From Desulfurobacteriaceae bacterium (GTDB taxonomy: Bacteria > Aquificota > Aquificia > Desulfurobacteriales > Desulfurobacteriaceae), in contig JAMOTD010000018.1 in NCBI GenBank assembly GCA_027068415.1, positions 1 through 64,000 on the forward strand: DNA of 64,000 nucleotides. Reading direction: 5' to 3'. Shown piece after piece: positions 1 through 7,764 of the stretch. How positions within the stretch are numbered: the first letter of the stretch is position 1; every line of letters begins with the position of its first letter. The position numbers and the translations under genes are program-made. The notes under the pieces were generated by a model that had not been told where the DNA came from, made no database searches, and saw only the letters and a program-made list of their open reading frames with translations.

Positions 1-261
1 ACCCTTACCTTCCTTTTTGCCGGATTTGCGGTAATGTTCGGAGCTTACCCCCTTGCAGTTCCCTCAAGCCTCGGACTTGAGCACTCAATTACGATTTACA
101 ACGGTGCTTCAAGCCAGCTTACGCTCACCGTTATGCTTGTAGCGGCAATCATCTTCACACCGATTGTTATTGCTTACCAGGCATGGGTTTACAAGATGTT
201 CCTCTTCAAGATTTCCCCCGAGTCAATCAAGAGGGAGCTTGAAGAGGCGGCAGAACACTAA
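1..261 (+). CDS. cydB: Cytochrome bd ubiquinol oxidase subunit II, C-terminal fragment
   Basis: The reading frame is open from base 1 and ends with TAA at 259-261, so only the last 86 codons are in the window. The fragment has two hydrophobic segments separated by a loop containing SLGLEHSITIYNGASS, then a TM helix ending in AYQAWVYKMF and a charged tail. This is the typical C-terminus of CydB, the haem-free partner of CydA in the quinol:O2 oxidoreductase of the inner membrane. The small ORF that follows 17 bases later has the position and first residues expected of a CydX-like subunit, which supports the call. The enzyme would give high-affinity O2 respiration or detoxification in a microaerophile or anaerobe. 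Confidence 0.85.
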   Translation, partial: TLTFLFAGFAVMFGAYPLAVPSSLGLEHSITIYNGASSQLTLTVMLVAAIIFTPIVIAYQAWVYKMFLFKISPESIKRELEEAAEH

Positions 262-278
262 AGGGGAGGTAGAGAGCA

Positions 279-368
279 ATGTGGCTTATCATATCCTTTA
301 TCTGGTGGGTGCTGGTTGCATGGCTGACTTACACCCTTGCAAAGTCTAAATTAGAAGGGGAGGCCTAA
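279..368 (+). CDS. CydX-like small subunit of cytochrome bd oxidase
   Basis: A 29-codon ORF (starts MWLIISFIWWVLVAW, ends with a charged SKLEGEA tail) is preceded by a strong GGGGAGGT ribosome-binding site at 263-270 and ends with TAA at 366-368. It is one hydrophobic helix starting Met-Trp with several further Trp, as in CydX/CbdX proteins (MWYFAW start in E. coli). It lies 17 bp after cydB, the usual place of cydX. CydX stabilises the haem environment of CydAB. The sequence is too short for firm homology; the call rests on position, size, RBS and the N-terminal pattern. Confidence 0.6.
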   Translation: MWLIISFIWWVLVAWLTYTLAKSKLEGEA

Positions 369-404
369 GGGCCTCTCCATAATCTTTTTAAGCAGGGGCG
401 GTAG

Positions 405-818
405 ATGACTGGAATCATAGGCTTAAAGGAAGAGTTTTTAAAGGGCAAGAGAGAGCTCCTTGAAAAGGCCCGCAGGTTCAAGGCTCAAGGAAAGAGCTGG
501 AAGGAGATTGAAGAGGCGGTAAGGAAGGAGTTTGAGAGGGAGCTCTCTTTCTTTAAGCCAAACCTCTTTACCTACTTCATGCTCTGCGGAGGGGCCCTAA
601 TACTGCCGCTCCTTTTCCTGTGGAAGGTTTACTTTAAGCCGGGAACTACCGCCCACTTTATTGCAAGGCTCTTGTTTATGCTGAGCGCAATGTTTGCCCT
701 TAAGGGAATTGTAGGCCACTACGTTGTTGTCTTTATAAACAGAGATAGGTTTGAAGCTGAGCTAAGAACTCTAAAAGCATCTATTGAAGGAGGGGACAAT
801 GGAAAACGGTACACTTAA
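405..818 (+). CDS. Hypothetical two-helix membrane protein linked to cytochrome bd genes
   Basis: 137 residues. A charged, helical N-terminal half (about residues 1-50, rich in Lys/Glu) precedes two hydrophobic segments near residues 55-75 and 85-110. The second ends with GHYVVVFIN and is followed by a charged cytoplasmic tail. I do not recognise a family. It starts 36 bp after the CydX-like gene with an AGGGGCGG ribosome-binding site, and its 3' end overlaps the next small ORF by 20 bp, so it is probably cotranscribed with cydB. A role in assembly or regulation of the oxidase is inference from context only. Confidence 0.55.
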   Translation: MTGIIGLKEEFLKGKRELLEKARRFKAQGKSWKEIEEAVRKEFERELSFFKPNLFTYFMLCGGALILPLLFLWKVYFKPGTTAHFIARLLFMLSAMFALKGIVGHYVVVFINRDRFEAELRTLKASIEGGDNGKRYT

Positions 819-897
819 AACACTTTTTCTCTACGGAGTTTTTGGAATATATGTCCTTATAGTTTTAATAACGTCCTTCGTTATCGTTTCTTCCTAA
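799..897 (+). CDS. 32-residue single-helix membrane protein
   Basis: ATG at 799 is preceded by GAAGGAGGGG, an excellent ribosome-binding site, and the frame ends with TAATAA at 895-900. The product is a short polar start followed by one transmembrane helix (FLYGVFGIYVLIVLITSF). It overlaps the preceding gene by 20 bp in another frame and is the last gene before a terminator hairpin, so it is the distal member of the cytochrome bd operon. Function unknown; small single-helix subunits are common in respiratory complexes. Confidence 0.55.
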   Translation: MENGTLKTLFLYGVFGIYVLIVLITSFVIVSS

Positions 898-908
898 TAA
901 GAACTTCC

Positions 909-2531
909 TCAGCCCCCCTCTTTTGGGGGCTTTAAAACTTCCTCAAAGACCTCAGGCTTCACCCAAACAGTCCTTTCCCCAGAGTAAGTAACAAAACCGA
1001 CCGGACTCTTAGGAGGCTTCCTCAAGTTCTTAACGAAGGTGTAGTCAACGGGCACTTTTCCCGAGTACCTTCCCTTACTGTAGTAGGCCGCAGCCGAGGC
1101 CGATAGAAGAATATCCTCCTCGGTAGGTTCCTCTCCCTTCTTTAGCTTCAAGATGACGTGGGAGCCGGGAATACCTTTAGCGTGAAACCACAAGTCCCAA
1201 GGGTTTGAAAGCCTTAAGGATATAAGCTCGTTCTCCCTTGAGCTCCTGCCTACAACAATCTTCCTGCCGGAAGGGAGAGTAAAGCTCCTTAGGGAGAGCC
1301 CCTTTCCCCCTCTTTCGCCCTTCTTTAGCTCTCCCGAAAGTCCCTTTAATTTCTCTATCTCCTCAGCGGAAGAGATAAGCTCAAAAAGGGCATCTAACGA
1401 GACCAACTCCTCCCTAATCTCCTCTCTCCTGCCGGCCGCCACCTGAGCCTTTCTCTTCAATTTCCTGTAAGCCTTAAAGTAGGCATCCATGTTCTTCTGG
1501 GGGGAGAGGGAAGGGTCAAGGGGAACGGATATTTTCTCTCCAGAGCCGTAGTCGTAGAGCTCCACCTCTGTCGCCCCCGGCTTTACCTTCTGAAGGCTAA
1601 CTTTAAGGAGCTCCCCTAACCTCCTCTTCTCCTCGGCCTCCTTTAAGAGCTCCTTCTCATCCTTTAGCTGTGAGAGCTCCTTTAAAAGGGCTTCCTTCCT
1701 CTTCCTTAAACGCCTTAAGATTTTCTCCCTTACAGCTTCAATTTCCTCCTTTAAGACCCTTTCTCTAAAAAACTCCTCCCAGGCACGGCTAAAGGGGAAC
1801 TCCCCGCTAAACTCCTTAAACTCAAGCCCCTGAAGGCTTAAGTAGGGGAAAGTCGTAAGGTAGGCCGGCTTACCCTCCCTGTAGTAGAGATAGGCAGAGT
1901 CGGATTTCCTGTGTCTCTCCATAAAGAGCCTATAGGCCTCCTTCAAATCGCCTACCTTTCTGTAAATCTCGGCAATCTCCTTAGCGTTTAGTGGGGAGAT
2001 GTAGAGGGCGTACTTGTGGAGGCTCCTCTCAATTCCTTCCGGGGTAATACGACCGAAGGAGAGTTCCTCAAAGGGCTTCTTGTCAAGGGGAGGAGGGCGG
2101 TACTCCTCTTTAAGAGAAATCTCCCTAACAGAGCTCAAAACCGGCCTTAAGAGGAACTTTACTCTCCTATTACTGTCAAGGAGGAAGAGGTTGGCGTTCT
2201 TACCGGTAAGCTCAAAAATCAGGTAGTACTTCTCAAACTGGGTAGGGGAGAGAATCTTCACGAGGGAGAGCTCAACTACCCTGTCGGGGTATGGCATTGA
2301 AACTTCTTTCAGGTAAGCTCCCTTTATCGGGTTAAGGTGGGGAAACTCCTCGGTAGCAACGGGCTTTTCGGAGAGGAAGAGGGCGTTGGGAGTTCCGAAA
2401 TAGCAGTTAAGGTAGAGTTTTCCGAAACCTATTGAAAGCTTTTTTTCGGAAAGGTAAACGGAAGATATCCTCTTTTTTTCAAGAGCTCTATCTATTTCAA
2501 AAGAGGTCTTCTCTATGTAGAGGTAGTCCAT
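909..2531 (-). CDS. rqcH: NFACT-family ribosome rescue factor RqcH (FbpA-like)
   Basis: 540 residues with the NFACT architecture: an N-terminal NFACT-N domain (starts [17 protein letters not shown]), a long Lys/Glu coiled coil at about 255-380, and a C-terminal NFACT-R domain carrying the diagnostic motif NPWDLWFHAKGIPGSHVILK near residues 440-460. In bacteria this protein binds the 50S-peptidyl-tRNA complex after ribosome splitting and adds C-terminal Ala tails that mark stalled chains for proteolysis. Its start overlaps the stop of the upstream Fe-S protein gene (TAATG), which indicates translational coupling at the end of the gltX-miaA-hfq operon. Older annotation calls it fibronectin-binding protein A; secretion signals are absent. 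Confidence 0.88.
   Translation of the reverse strand: MDYLYIEKTSFEIDRALEKKRISSVYLSEKKLSIGFGKLYLNCYFGTPNALFLSEKPVATEEFPHLNPIKGAYLKEVSMPYPDRVVELSLVKILSPTQFEKYYLIFELTGKNANLFLLDSNRRVKFLLRPVLSSVREISLKEEYRPPPLDKKPFEELSFGRITPEGIERSLHKYALYISPLNAKEIAEIYRKVGDLKEAYRLFMERHRKSDSAYLYYREGKPAYLTTFPYLSLQGLEFKEFSGEFPFSRAWEEFFRERVLKEEIEAVREKILRRLRKRKEALLKELSQLKDEKELLKEAEEKRRLGELLKVSLQKVKPGATEVELYDYGSGEKISVPLDPSLSPQKNMDAYFKAYRKLKRKAQVAAGRREEIREELVSLDALFELISSAEEIEKLKGLSGELKKGERGGKGLSLRSFTLPSGRKIVVGRSSRENELISLRLSNPWDLWFHAKGIPGSHVILKLKKGEEPTEEDILLSASAAAYYSKGRYSGKVPVDYTFVKNLRKPPKSPVGFVTYSGERTVWVKPEVFEEVLKPPKEGG
911..931 (+). terminator. Rho-independent terminator of the cytochrome bd operon
   Basis: AGCCCCC and GGGGGCT form a perfect stem around a short CTCTTTT-type loop, followed on the plus strand by TTTAAAAC. 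It lies 14 bp past the last plus-strand stop codon and overlaps the last codons of the convergent rqcH gene. The T run exists only in the plus direction, so it is read as a plus-strand terminator. Confidence 0.65.
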
Positions 2532-3952
2532 TAAACGACCTCTACGGAGGGCTCAAGAAGGGACTTTACCCTCAACCTGTTTGCCCACAGGGCCCTTGCT
2601 CCGGTTCCAATAAACCTATCAGAGAGCTTAACAAAGGGCTCGCGGAACTCCTCACAGGAGAAGACCCTCTCAAACCCGGAGTAGGTCATGTTAAGCTCCC
2701 TCAGAAGGGAATCAAACTCTTCTTTGGCAGCTCTTTTGGCCTCGTAAAGCTTCATCTGAACCCTGCTTTTTACGTTCACTTCCCCGTCTCCGGAGGTCTC
2801 AACGGATATAAAGATTGAGTGGGGGTAGTCGGCCAAGACCTTAACCTGAGCCCCGTCGCTCTGGGTTGAGGGCATACAGCCGAAGGGCTTAACTGAGACA
2901 ACCATGTGGGCCTTCTTGTACTTTACGCTGTAGACGTGCTTTGCAACCTCAAGGTGGCCCTCTCCGCCCACCACCATGTAGTCAAAGTAGGGTTTTGCAA
3001 GCTCCGCAAGGAGTTTCTGTGAGGGCAGGGGTTTGGGACGAAAGGAGAAGGGAGCTCTAAAGAGGTTATAGAGAGAGCGAAAAACAAAGGCCATCAGCTT
3101 AACGGCGGCAAGTCTCTTGAGCCTGTTAACCGAAACTCCCTTTACCTTAATCTCCCTCTTAACCTTCTCCGCCTCAATAAAGAGCTGATAGTCTATCCAG
3201 CCGGCAACGGGCTCGGGACGGACTTCGGCTCCCTCCTCCTCAAGCCACCTGTGGAGCCTGTAGTTACCGTCTCCTTCGGTGGTGTGGGCCCAGAACTCAC
3301 CTATGACGCTTACAACAGGTTTTACTCTGGTGTAGTCAAAGGGGAGCTCCTCAAGCCTCTCCCTAAGGTTCTTTAAGAGGGAGTAGAGCTCTAAAACTCC
3401 CGCTCCACCCTTTAAAGCTAAGTAGAGCTCCCTGCTGAAGTTTCCTATTTCCCTGTCTACGCTTCCCTCTTCAACTTCGTAAGGCCTCAGCTGGTAGCCC
3501 AAGTCCCGCAAAACGTCGGCAAGCCAAACGGCCTTAACCAAAGCCCAAAGGAGTGAGGGAGTAAGCTCAAACTCTCCCTCACTTGAGAATTCGCTCTGGT
3601 TGAGAATTGAAACCTTAAAGTTCTTAAAGCCGGCCTCTTTTAGGGCGTGCCTGTACTCTGTTTCGTACATTCCGAACCTACACGGGCCGCAGGCACCGAC
3701 GGTAACGAAGAGGAACTCCTCCTCTACGGGAATCCCCTGTGCGGCCTTCTCCTGGAGGAACTTAATGAGGTTGCCTACAGTGTAGTAGGTGGGGTTGCAC
3801 ATTCCCCTATTGCAGTACTCCCTCCCTACCCTCAAAGAGGAGTTATCGGGGGTGGGAAGGAACTGTGCCCTATAGCCGAAGCTCTCCACAGCCCCCTTTA
3901 TCAGGAGCTCGTGGAGAGGGGTAAGGCCACCGAAGAGAATGGTTTTACTCAT
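2531..3952 (-). CDS. 2-hydroxyacyl-CoA dehydratase / activase-type Fe-S protein
   Basis: About 473 residues. The N-terminus reads [20 protein letters not shown] and is followed by [20 protein letters not shown] and [19 protein letters not shown], Cys-rich motifs of the HgdB/HgdC-related proteins (DUF2229 giant activases and 2-hydroxyglutaryl-CoA dehydratase D-component). Further Cys occurs in [11 protein letters not shown] near residue 350. These Cys probably bind a [4Fe-4S] cluster. No ASKHA activase gene is next to it, so a true dehydratase cannot be claimed and the substrate is unknown. The ATG at 3952, overlapping the hfq stop and 10 bases from AGGAG, is preferred; a GTG at 3961 is possible. 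Confidence 0.7.
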   Translation of the reverse strand: MSKTILFGGLTPLHELLIKGAVESFGYRAQFLPTPDNSSLRVGREYCNRGMCNPTYYTVGNLIKFLQEKAAQGIPVEEEFLFVTVGACGPCRFGMYETEYRHALKEAGFKNFKVSILNQSEFSSEGEFELTPSLLWALVKAVWLADVLRDLGYQLRPYEVEEGSVDREIGNFSRELYLALKGGAGVLELYSLLKNLRERLEELPFDYTRVKPVVSVIGEFWAHTTEGDGNYRLHRWLEEEGAEVRPEPVAGWIDYQLFIEAEKVKREIKVKGVSVNRLKRLAAVKLMAFVFRSLYNLFRAPFSFRPKPLPSQKLLAELAKPYFDYMVVGGEGHLEVAKHVYSVKYKKAHMVVSVKPFGCMPSTQSDGAQVKVLADYPHSIFISVETSGDGEVNVKSRVQMKLYEAKRAAKEEFDSLLRELNMTYSGFERVFSCEEFREPFVKLSDRFIGTGARALWANRLRVKSLLEPSVEVV

Positions 3953-4187
3953 TAGCAGCACTCTCCTCTCTCTGCTCGGGGAAGATGTTCTTTACAGGTC
4001 TTGAGGGAACAACGGTAGCTACAGAGTGCTTGTAGATTAACTGCTGGGTACCGCCGTTTTCAAGGAGAATCGTAAACTGGTCAAAGAAGGTTATCACCCC
4101 CTGAAGGCGAGTTCCTTTGGTAAGGAAGATGCTCACCGGCACCCTCTCTTTCCTGAGCCTGTTGAGGTAGGCATCTTGAAGGTTCAT
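3945..4187 (-). CDS. hfq: RNA chaperone Hfq
   Basis: 80 residues, the standard size of a short Hfq. The Sm1 region ([20 protein letters not shown]...[18 protein letters not shown]) and Sm2 signature ([13 protein letters not shown], near residues 52-64) are intact. The hexamer binds sRNAs and A-rich or U-rich mRNA ends. It follows miaA, the classic miaA-hfq arrangement of Gram-negative bacteria, with 46 bp between them. The C-terminal tail is only about 15 residues, so the extended disordered tail of E. coli Hfq is missing. Confidence 0.95.
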   Translation of the reverse strand: MNLQDAYLNRLRKERVPVSIFLTKGTRLQGVITFFDQFTILLENGGTQQLIYKHSVATVVPSRPVKNIFPEQREESAANE

Positions 4188-4233
4188 GGCTCCTCCCGGT
4201 TGCTTTGGTCTATTCTTTAGAATTTAATATATG

Positions 4234-5142
4234 CTACTCAAATTTCTTTAGCTCCTCTTTTATCATCCGAAGGAGCTCTTCCTGGCTAACCTCTGATAGG
4301 TTAACCCACTTAAAGCGGGGCTCCTTTCTGAACCAGGTAAACTGGCGCTTTGCAAACTCCTTTGTTCTCCTCTTTAGGAGCTTCTTTGCCTCCTCAAGGC
4401 CCACCTCTCCCCTGAGGTAGCCGGCCATCTCCTTGTAGCCCAGGGCTTGAAGTGCGGTTAGGTCGCCCCCCAAGGCCAAAATCCTCCTTGCCTCCTCAAC
4501 CAGTCCCCGCCTTACCTGACTCTCAACCCTGTCCTCTATTCGTCTGTAGAGCTCGGAGCGGTTCCTGTAGAGGAAGTAGCCGAGAAAAGGGTACCTCGGC
4601 TCCTCTCTCCAAACCTTAAATTCGGTTATGGGCTTTCCGGTTAAACGGTAGACCTCAAGAGCTCTGATTAACCTCTTCCTATCACTAATTCCCACTTTTT
4701 CGGCGTACTCGGGAGAAATCTTCTTTACCTCCCTGTAGAGCTCCTCATTTGAGAGCTCTTTAAGCCCCTCCCTGAGCTTTTCGTCCGAGGGCGGGGTCTG
4801 GGGAAGGCCGTAGAGGAGTGCCTTTATGTAAAAGCCCGTTCCCCCTACAACTATGGGGTACTTTCCCTTTTTTCTGATTTCCTCAATAGCCCTGTCGGCC
4901 TCCCTCACAAAGTCCGCAACGGAGAACTTCTCCGTCGGCTCAACGACGTCTATGAGGTAGTGGGGAATCTCTCTCCTGATTTCGGGAGAGACTTTATCGG
5001 TACCTATATCAAGCCCCCTATAGACCTGCATTGAGTCGGCCGATATTACCTCTCCCCCTATCTCCCTTGCAAGCTTTATTGAGAAGTCGGTCTTACCAGT
5101 TGCAGTAGGACCGGTTATAACTATTAAAGGTTTCTCACTCAT
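4234..5142 (-). CDS. miaA: tRNA dimethylallyltransferase
   Basis: 302 residues. The P-loop VITGPTATGKTDFSIKLA lies at residues 7-24, followed by the substrate-binding ISADSMQVYRGLDIGTDK and VVGGTGFYIKALLYGLP motifs, and KRLIRALEVYRLTGKPI. The enzyme transfers dimethylallyl from DMAPP to N6 of A37 in tRNAs reading UNN codons. It starts four bases into the upstream Uma2-like gene (overlapping ATGA-type junction at 5139-5142) and precedes hfq. Length and motifs are complete. DMAPP would be supplied by the MEP pathway, of which dxr is in this window. Confidence 0.96.
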   Translation of the reverse strand: MSEKPLIVITGPTATGKTDFSIKLAREIGGEVISADSMQVYRGLDIGTDKVSPEIRREIPHYLIDVVEPTEKFSVADFVREADRAIEEIRKKGKYPIVVGGTGFYIKALLYGLPQTPPSDEKLREGLKELSNEELYREVKKISPEYAEKVGISDRKRLIRALEVYRLTGKPITEFKVWREEPRYPFLGYFLYRNRSELYRRIEDRVESQVRRGLVEEARRILALGGDLTALQALGYKEMAGYLRGEVGLEEAKKLLKRRTKEFAKRQFTWFRKEPRFKWVNLSEVSQEELLRMIKEELKKFE

Positions 5143-5654
5143 AGCTCCTCAAAAATCTCCTCTACGCTTAGGGAGAGCTCCTGCCCCTTAATGGAAAAGT
5201 TAAACTCGCCCGAAGTTCCGTCAAAGAGGAGGCGGGGATGAGCACCCCTAAAGTCGTAGAGCTTTACCCTCTTTAAGAGGGGGTAAACCAGACCGTATAG
5301 CCCCACCCCTTCCCGTCTGTAGAGCTCAAACTTCAGACTCTCAACCCTCCTGTGGAGGGCGGGGGAGACCAGCTCAAAGATAAGCTCCGGAGGGGAGGTT
5401 ATGGGAGGTTCGGAAGCTCCCTCCACCACCATAAGGGCAGGAACTAAAACGGTATTGAAGCCGACAAGCCACTCTGTTTCCGAGAGGACGGAAAAGCCCT
5501 TAACCCTCTCCCTTAAAAGGTGAATCAGCCTGAAGATTAAAACCTGCTCCTTTATTGAGGAGAGGGGAGGGAGGGGAAAGGGCATGCCGTCTATCAGCTC
5601 CCAGCCCCCCTTCCAGTTCTTGTAGTCCTCGTAGGTGTAGTACTCCCTGTACAC
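5139..5654 (-). CDS. Uma2-family (DUF820) PD-(D/E)XK-fold protein with degenerate catalytic site
   Basis: 171 residues. YTYEDYKNWKGGWELIDGMP at the start, PPELIFELVSPALHRRVESL at 88-107 and the Lys of LKFELYRREGVGLYGLVYP are the hallmarks of Uma2/DUF820 proteins, which have a restriction endonuclease-like fold. Glu94 and Lys108 fit the (D/E)XK positions. The usual PDVVV Asp is replaced: the sequence reads PALMVVEG with Ala at about residue 73. Catalysis may therefore be lost or use another acid. It starts with GTG behind GAGGGGGTGTC, sits between gltX and miaA, and overlaps miaA. Its biological role is unknown. Confidence 0.7.
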   Translation of the reverse strand: MYREYYTYEDYKNWKGGWELIDGMPFPLPPLSSIKEQVLIFRLIHLLRERVKGFSVLSETEWLVGFNTVLVPALMVVEGASEPPITSPPELIFELVSPALHRRVESLKFELYRREGVGLYGLVYPLLKRVKLYDFRGAHPRLLFDGTSGEFNFSIKGQELSLSVEEIFEEL

Positions 5655-5671
5655 GACACCCCCTCTCTTCT

Positions 5672-7129
5672 CTATCCCCTAAGCTTAGAGAGGCTGTTCT
5701 CAAGCCTCCTTAAAACCCTTTCTTTCCCTAAGAGCTCTGCCAGAACGGGGAGCTCCACGCCGCTCATCTTACCGGTTAAACCAATCCTTATGGGCATAAA
5801 GAGGTTCTTACCCTTAACTCCCAGCTCCTTGCCAACCTCTTTAACCAGCTTCTTAAAGGCCTCTTCCGTTAGCTCCCCTTCAAAGGCCTTCAACTTCCCG
5901 TAGAAGAGCTCAATAACCCTTAACCTGTCGGGGTTTTCGGAGATAAACCCCTTTGCATCCTCCTCAACCTCAAAGTCGTCCTTGAGGAAGACCTCCATGT
6001 AATGGGGAGCGTCGGATAGAACCGTAAAGTACTCCCTGCTTACTTCAACTACTCTCTCAAGCCACTTCCTGTCAAAGGCCGAAAGGTCAAATCCGGCCTT
6101 CTCAAGGTAAGGGATAACGAGCTCTGTAAGTTTGTCTATCGGGTAGCTCCTTATGTAAACCTGATTCATCCAGTTAAGCTTCGTAGTGTCAAAAACGGCC
6201 GGAGCGCTGTTAACGTCCTTAATGTCAAACCTCTCAATCAGCTCCTCAAGAGAGAGTATCTCCTTACCGTCTTTAGGGTACCAGCCTAAAAGTGCAAGGA
6301 AGTTTGTAAAGGCTTCAGGCAGGTAGCCCTTTTCCCTGAACTCCTTAACCGAAGTTGAGCCGTGGCGTTTTGAGAGCTTGCTCCTATCGGGCCCCAAAAT
6401 CATCGGAAGGTGGGCAAACTGAGGAGTCTCAAAGCCGAGGGCCTCGTAGAGGAGAATTTGCTTCGGAGTGTTTGAGATGTGGTCTTCTCCCCTTATTACG
6501 TGGGTGATTTTCATTAACGCGTCGTCAACGACCACGACGAAGTTGTAAACGGGCATTCCGTTTGAGCGGACGATTACAAAGTCTCCCCCGAGCTGGCGGG
6601 AGTTTATCTCAATCTCGCCCTTTACAAGGTCTTTGAACCTTATTACCCTGTCCTCGGGAACTTTAAACCTTAAGACGGGCTTCCTCCCCTCTGCCCTTAG
6701 CCTTGCCTTCTCCTCTTCGGTTAAGTGCCTGCACTTTCCGGTATAGCGGGGAGGCTCGCCCCTCTCAAGCTGCTCCTTTCTCATCTGGTCAAGCTCTTGC
6801 TGAGTACAGTAGCACTCGTAAACCAGCCCCTTTTCCTTTAGCTTTTCAATAAACTCCCTGTAGATGTCAAGCCTTTCAGACTGCCTGTAGGGGCCGTAAG
6901 GCCCTCCTTTGTCGGGACCCTCGTCCCAGTCAAGCCCCATCCACCTTAAGGCCTCGTAGATTACCTTTACCGCCTCCTCGCTGTGGCGCTCGGTGTCCGT
7001 ATCCTCTATCCTAAGTACGAAGTCCCCTCCGTGGTGCCTTGCAAAGAGGTAGTTAAAGAGTGCCGTTCTTGCGTTTCCAACGTGCATAAATCCCGTCGGG
7101 CTCGGGGCAAACCTTACCCTTACGCTCAT
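5672..7129 (-). CDS. gltX: Glutamyl-tRNA synthetase
   Basis: 485 residues of class Ib synthetase. The HIGH motif variant PSPTGFMHVGNARTALFNYL is at residues 10-29 and the KMSKS variant DRSKLSKRHG near 250. CYCTQQEL ... YTGKCRHL supplies the zinc-ligand pattern of bacterial GluRS. The C-terminal helical region is the anticodon-binding domain. It charges tRNA-Glu, which also feeds haem synthesis here through hemA at 9418-10692. It heads the minus-strand operon to rqcH, with a ribosome-binding site GGAGG just before ATG at 7129. I cannot tell from sequence whether it is discriminating or also charges tRNA-Gln. Confidence 0.96.
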   Translation of the reverse strand: MSVRVRFAPSPTGFMHVGNARTALFNYLFARHHGGDFVLRIEDTDTERHSEEAVKVIYEALRWMGLDWDEGPDKGGPYGPYRQSERLDIYREFIEKLKEKGLVYECYCTQQELDQMRKEQLERGEPPRYTGKCRHLTEEEKARLRAEGRKPVLRFKVPEDRVIRFKDLVKGEIEINSRQLGGDFVIVRSNGMPVYNFVVVVDDALMKITHVIRGEDHISNTPKQILLYEALGFETPQFAHLPMILGPDRSKLSKRHGSTSVKEFREKGYLPEAFTNFLALLGWYPKDGKEILSLEELIERFDIKDVNSAPAVFDTTKLNWMNQVYIRSYPIDKLTELVIPYLEKAGFDLSAFDRKWLERVVEVSREYFTVLSDAPHYMEVFLKDDFEVEEDAKGFISENPDRLRVIELFYGKLKAFEGELTEEAFKKLVKEVGKELGVKGKNLFMPIRIGLTGKMSGVELPVLAELLGKERVLRRLENSLSKLRG

Positions 7130-7147
7130 TCTTTACCTCCAAACTCT

Positions 7148-7176
7148 TTGTGGCCTCTATTTTAACTTGTTAAACT
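7148..7176 (+). promoter_or_regulatory. Possible sigma70 promoter for a leaderless flhB-like mRNA
   Basis: TTGTGG (7148-7153), a 17-base spacer and TAAACT (7171-7176) put the expected start site at about 7183, the A of the ATG of the next gene. There is no Shine-Dalgarno sequence before that ATG, which fits a leaderless message. The same 41 bp lie upstream of divergent gltX and contain a perfect inverted repeat TTTAAC-TT-GTTAAA (7161-7174), a possible operator. Sequence evidence only. Confidence 0.35.
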
Positions 7177-7182
7177 ATCAGT

Positions 7183-7449
7183 ATGGAGAGGAAGAAGGCC
7201 GCAGCCTTAAGGTACGAAAGGGGAGAGGGAGCTCCCAAAGTAGTGGCCAAAGGCGAAGGCAAAATCGCAGAGAGAATTGTTGAGCTTGCAAGGGAGAGCG
7301 GAGTTCCGATTTTGGAGGACAGAGAGCTTGTAGAGCTCCTGGTTAAAGTAAAGGTGGGAAGGGAGATACCCCCGAAGCTCTACAGGGCGGTGGCCAAAAT
7401 CCTGGCCTACATCTGCAGGCTCACAGGTCGTCTCCCAAAATCTCCCTGA
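7183..7449 (+). CDS. FlhB C-terminal-domain-like protein (FhlB/FlhX type)
   Basis: 88 residues beginning MERKKAAALRYERGEGAPKVVAKG. This matches the cytoplasmic C-terminal domain of the flagellar export switch FlhB after its NPTH autocleavage site: the AALRYE...AP.VVAKG block, then GVPI.ED and LL..V.VG.EIP..LY.AVA..LAY. No membrane part is present, so it is a stand-alone FlhB-C paralogue, which in some bacteria can replace the cleaved FlhB C-terminus in substrate specificity switching. It ends convergently with flgM (29 bp overlap), another flagellar gene, which supports a motility role. Confidence 0.8.
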   Translation: MERKKAAALRYERGEGAPKVVAKGEGKIAERIVELARESGVPILEDRELVELLVKVKVGREIPPKLYRAVAKILAYICRLTGRLPKSP

Positions 7450-7693
7450 TAATGGCCTCGGAAATCCTGTGGGGGTTTACCTGATAGGTACCGCTCTTTA
7501 TGGCCTCTTTTATCCTCTCAACCTTTTCCCTTGAGACCTCTTGGGGAGAAACGCTAACAACCTCTTCAGAAATTTCTACCGAAACAGCCCGGTAGAGCTC
7601 CCCTCCTTCCTTCCTCTTCCTTCCCTTCTCAACGGAAGACCTCTCTCCGTAGAGGAGCCTGAGAATTTCCGAAGAAAAACCGTTAATTTTCAA
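7421..7693 (-). CDS. flgM: Anti-sigma-28 factor FlgM
   Basis: 90 residues. The C-terminal half, REKVERIKEAIKSGTYQVNP followed by HRISEAIIREIL, is the conserved sigma28-binding segment of FlgM; the N-terminal half is low in conservation as expected. FlgM holds FliA (sigma28) until the hook is complete and FlgM is exported. It lies downstream of hemD with a 71-base gap and overlaps the end of the convergent flhB-like gene. Other flagellar genes are not in the window. Confidence 0.82.
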   Translation of the reverse strand: MKINGFSSEILRLLYGERSSVEKGRKRKEGGELYRAVSVEISEEVVSVSPQEVSREKVERIKEAIKSGTYQVNPHRISEAIIREILGDDL

Positions 7694-7764
7694 CGCTCTC
7701 CCCTCCTGCGGTTCTGCAGTAAATTATCGGCAGAAAAAGGAAAACTTTGAGGGAAGATAGCCCT

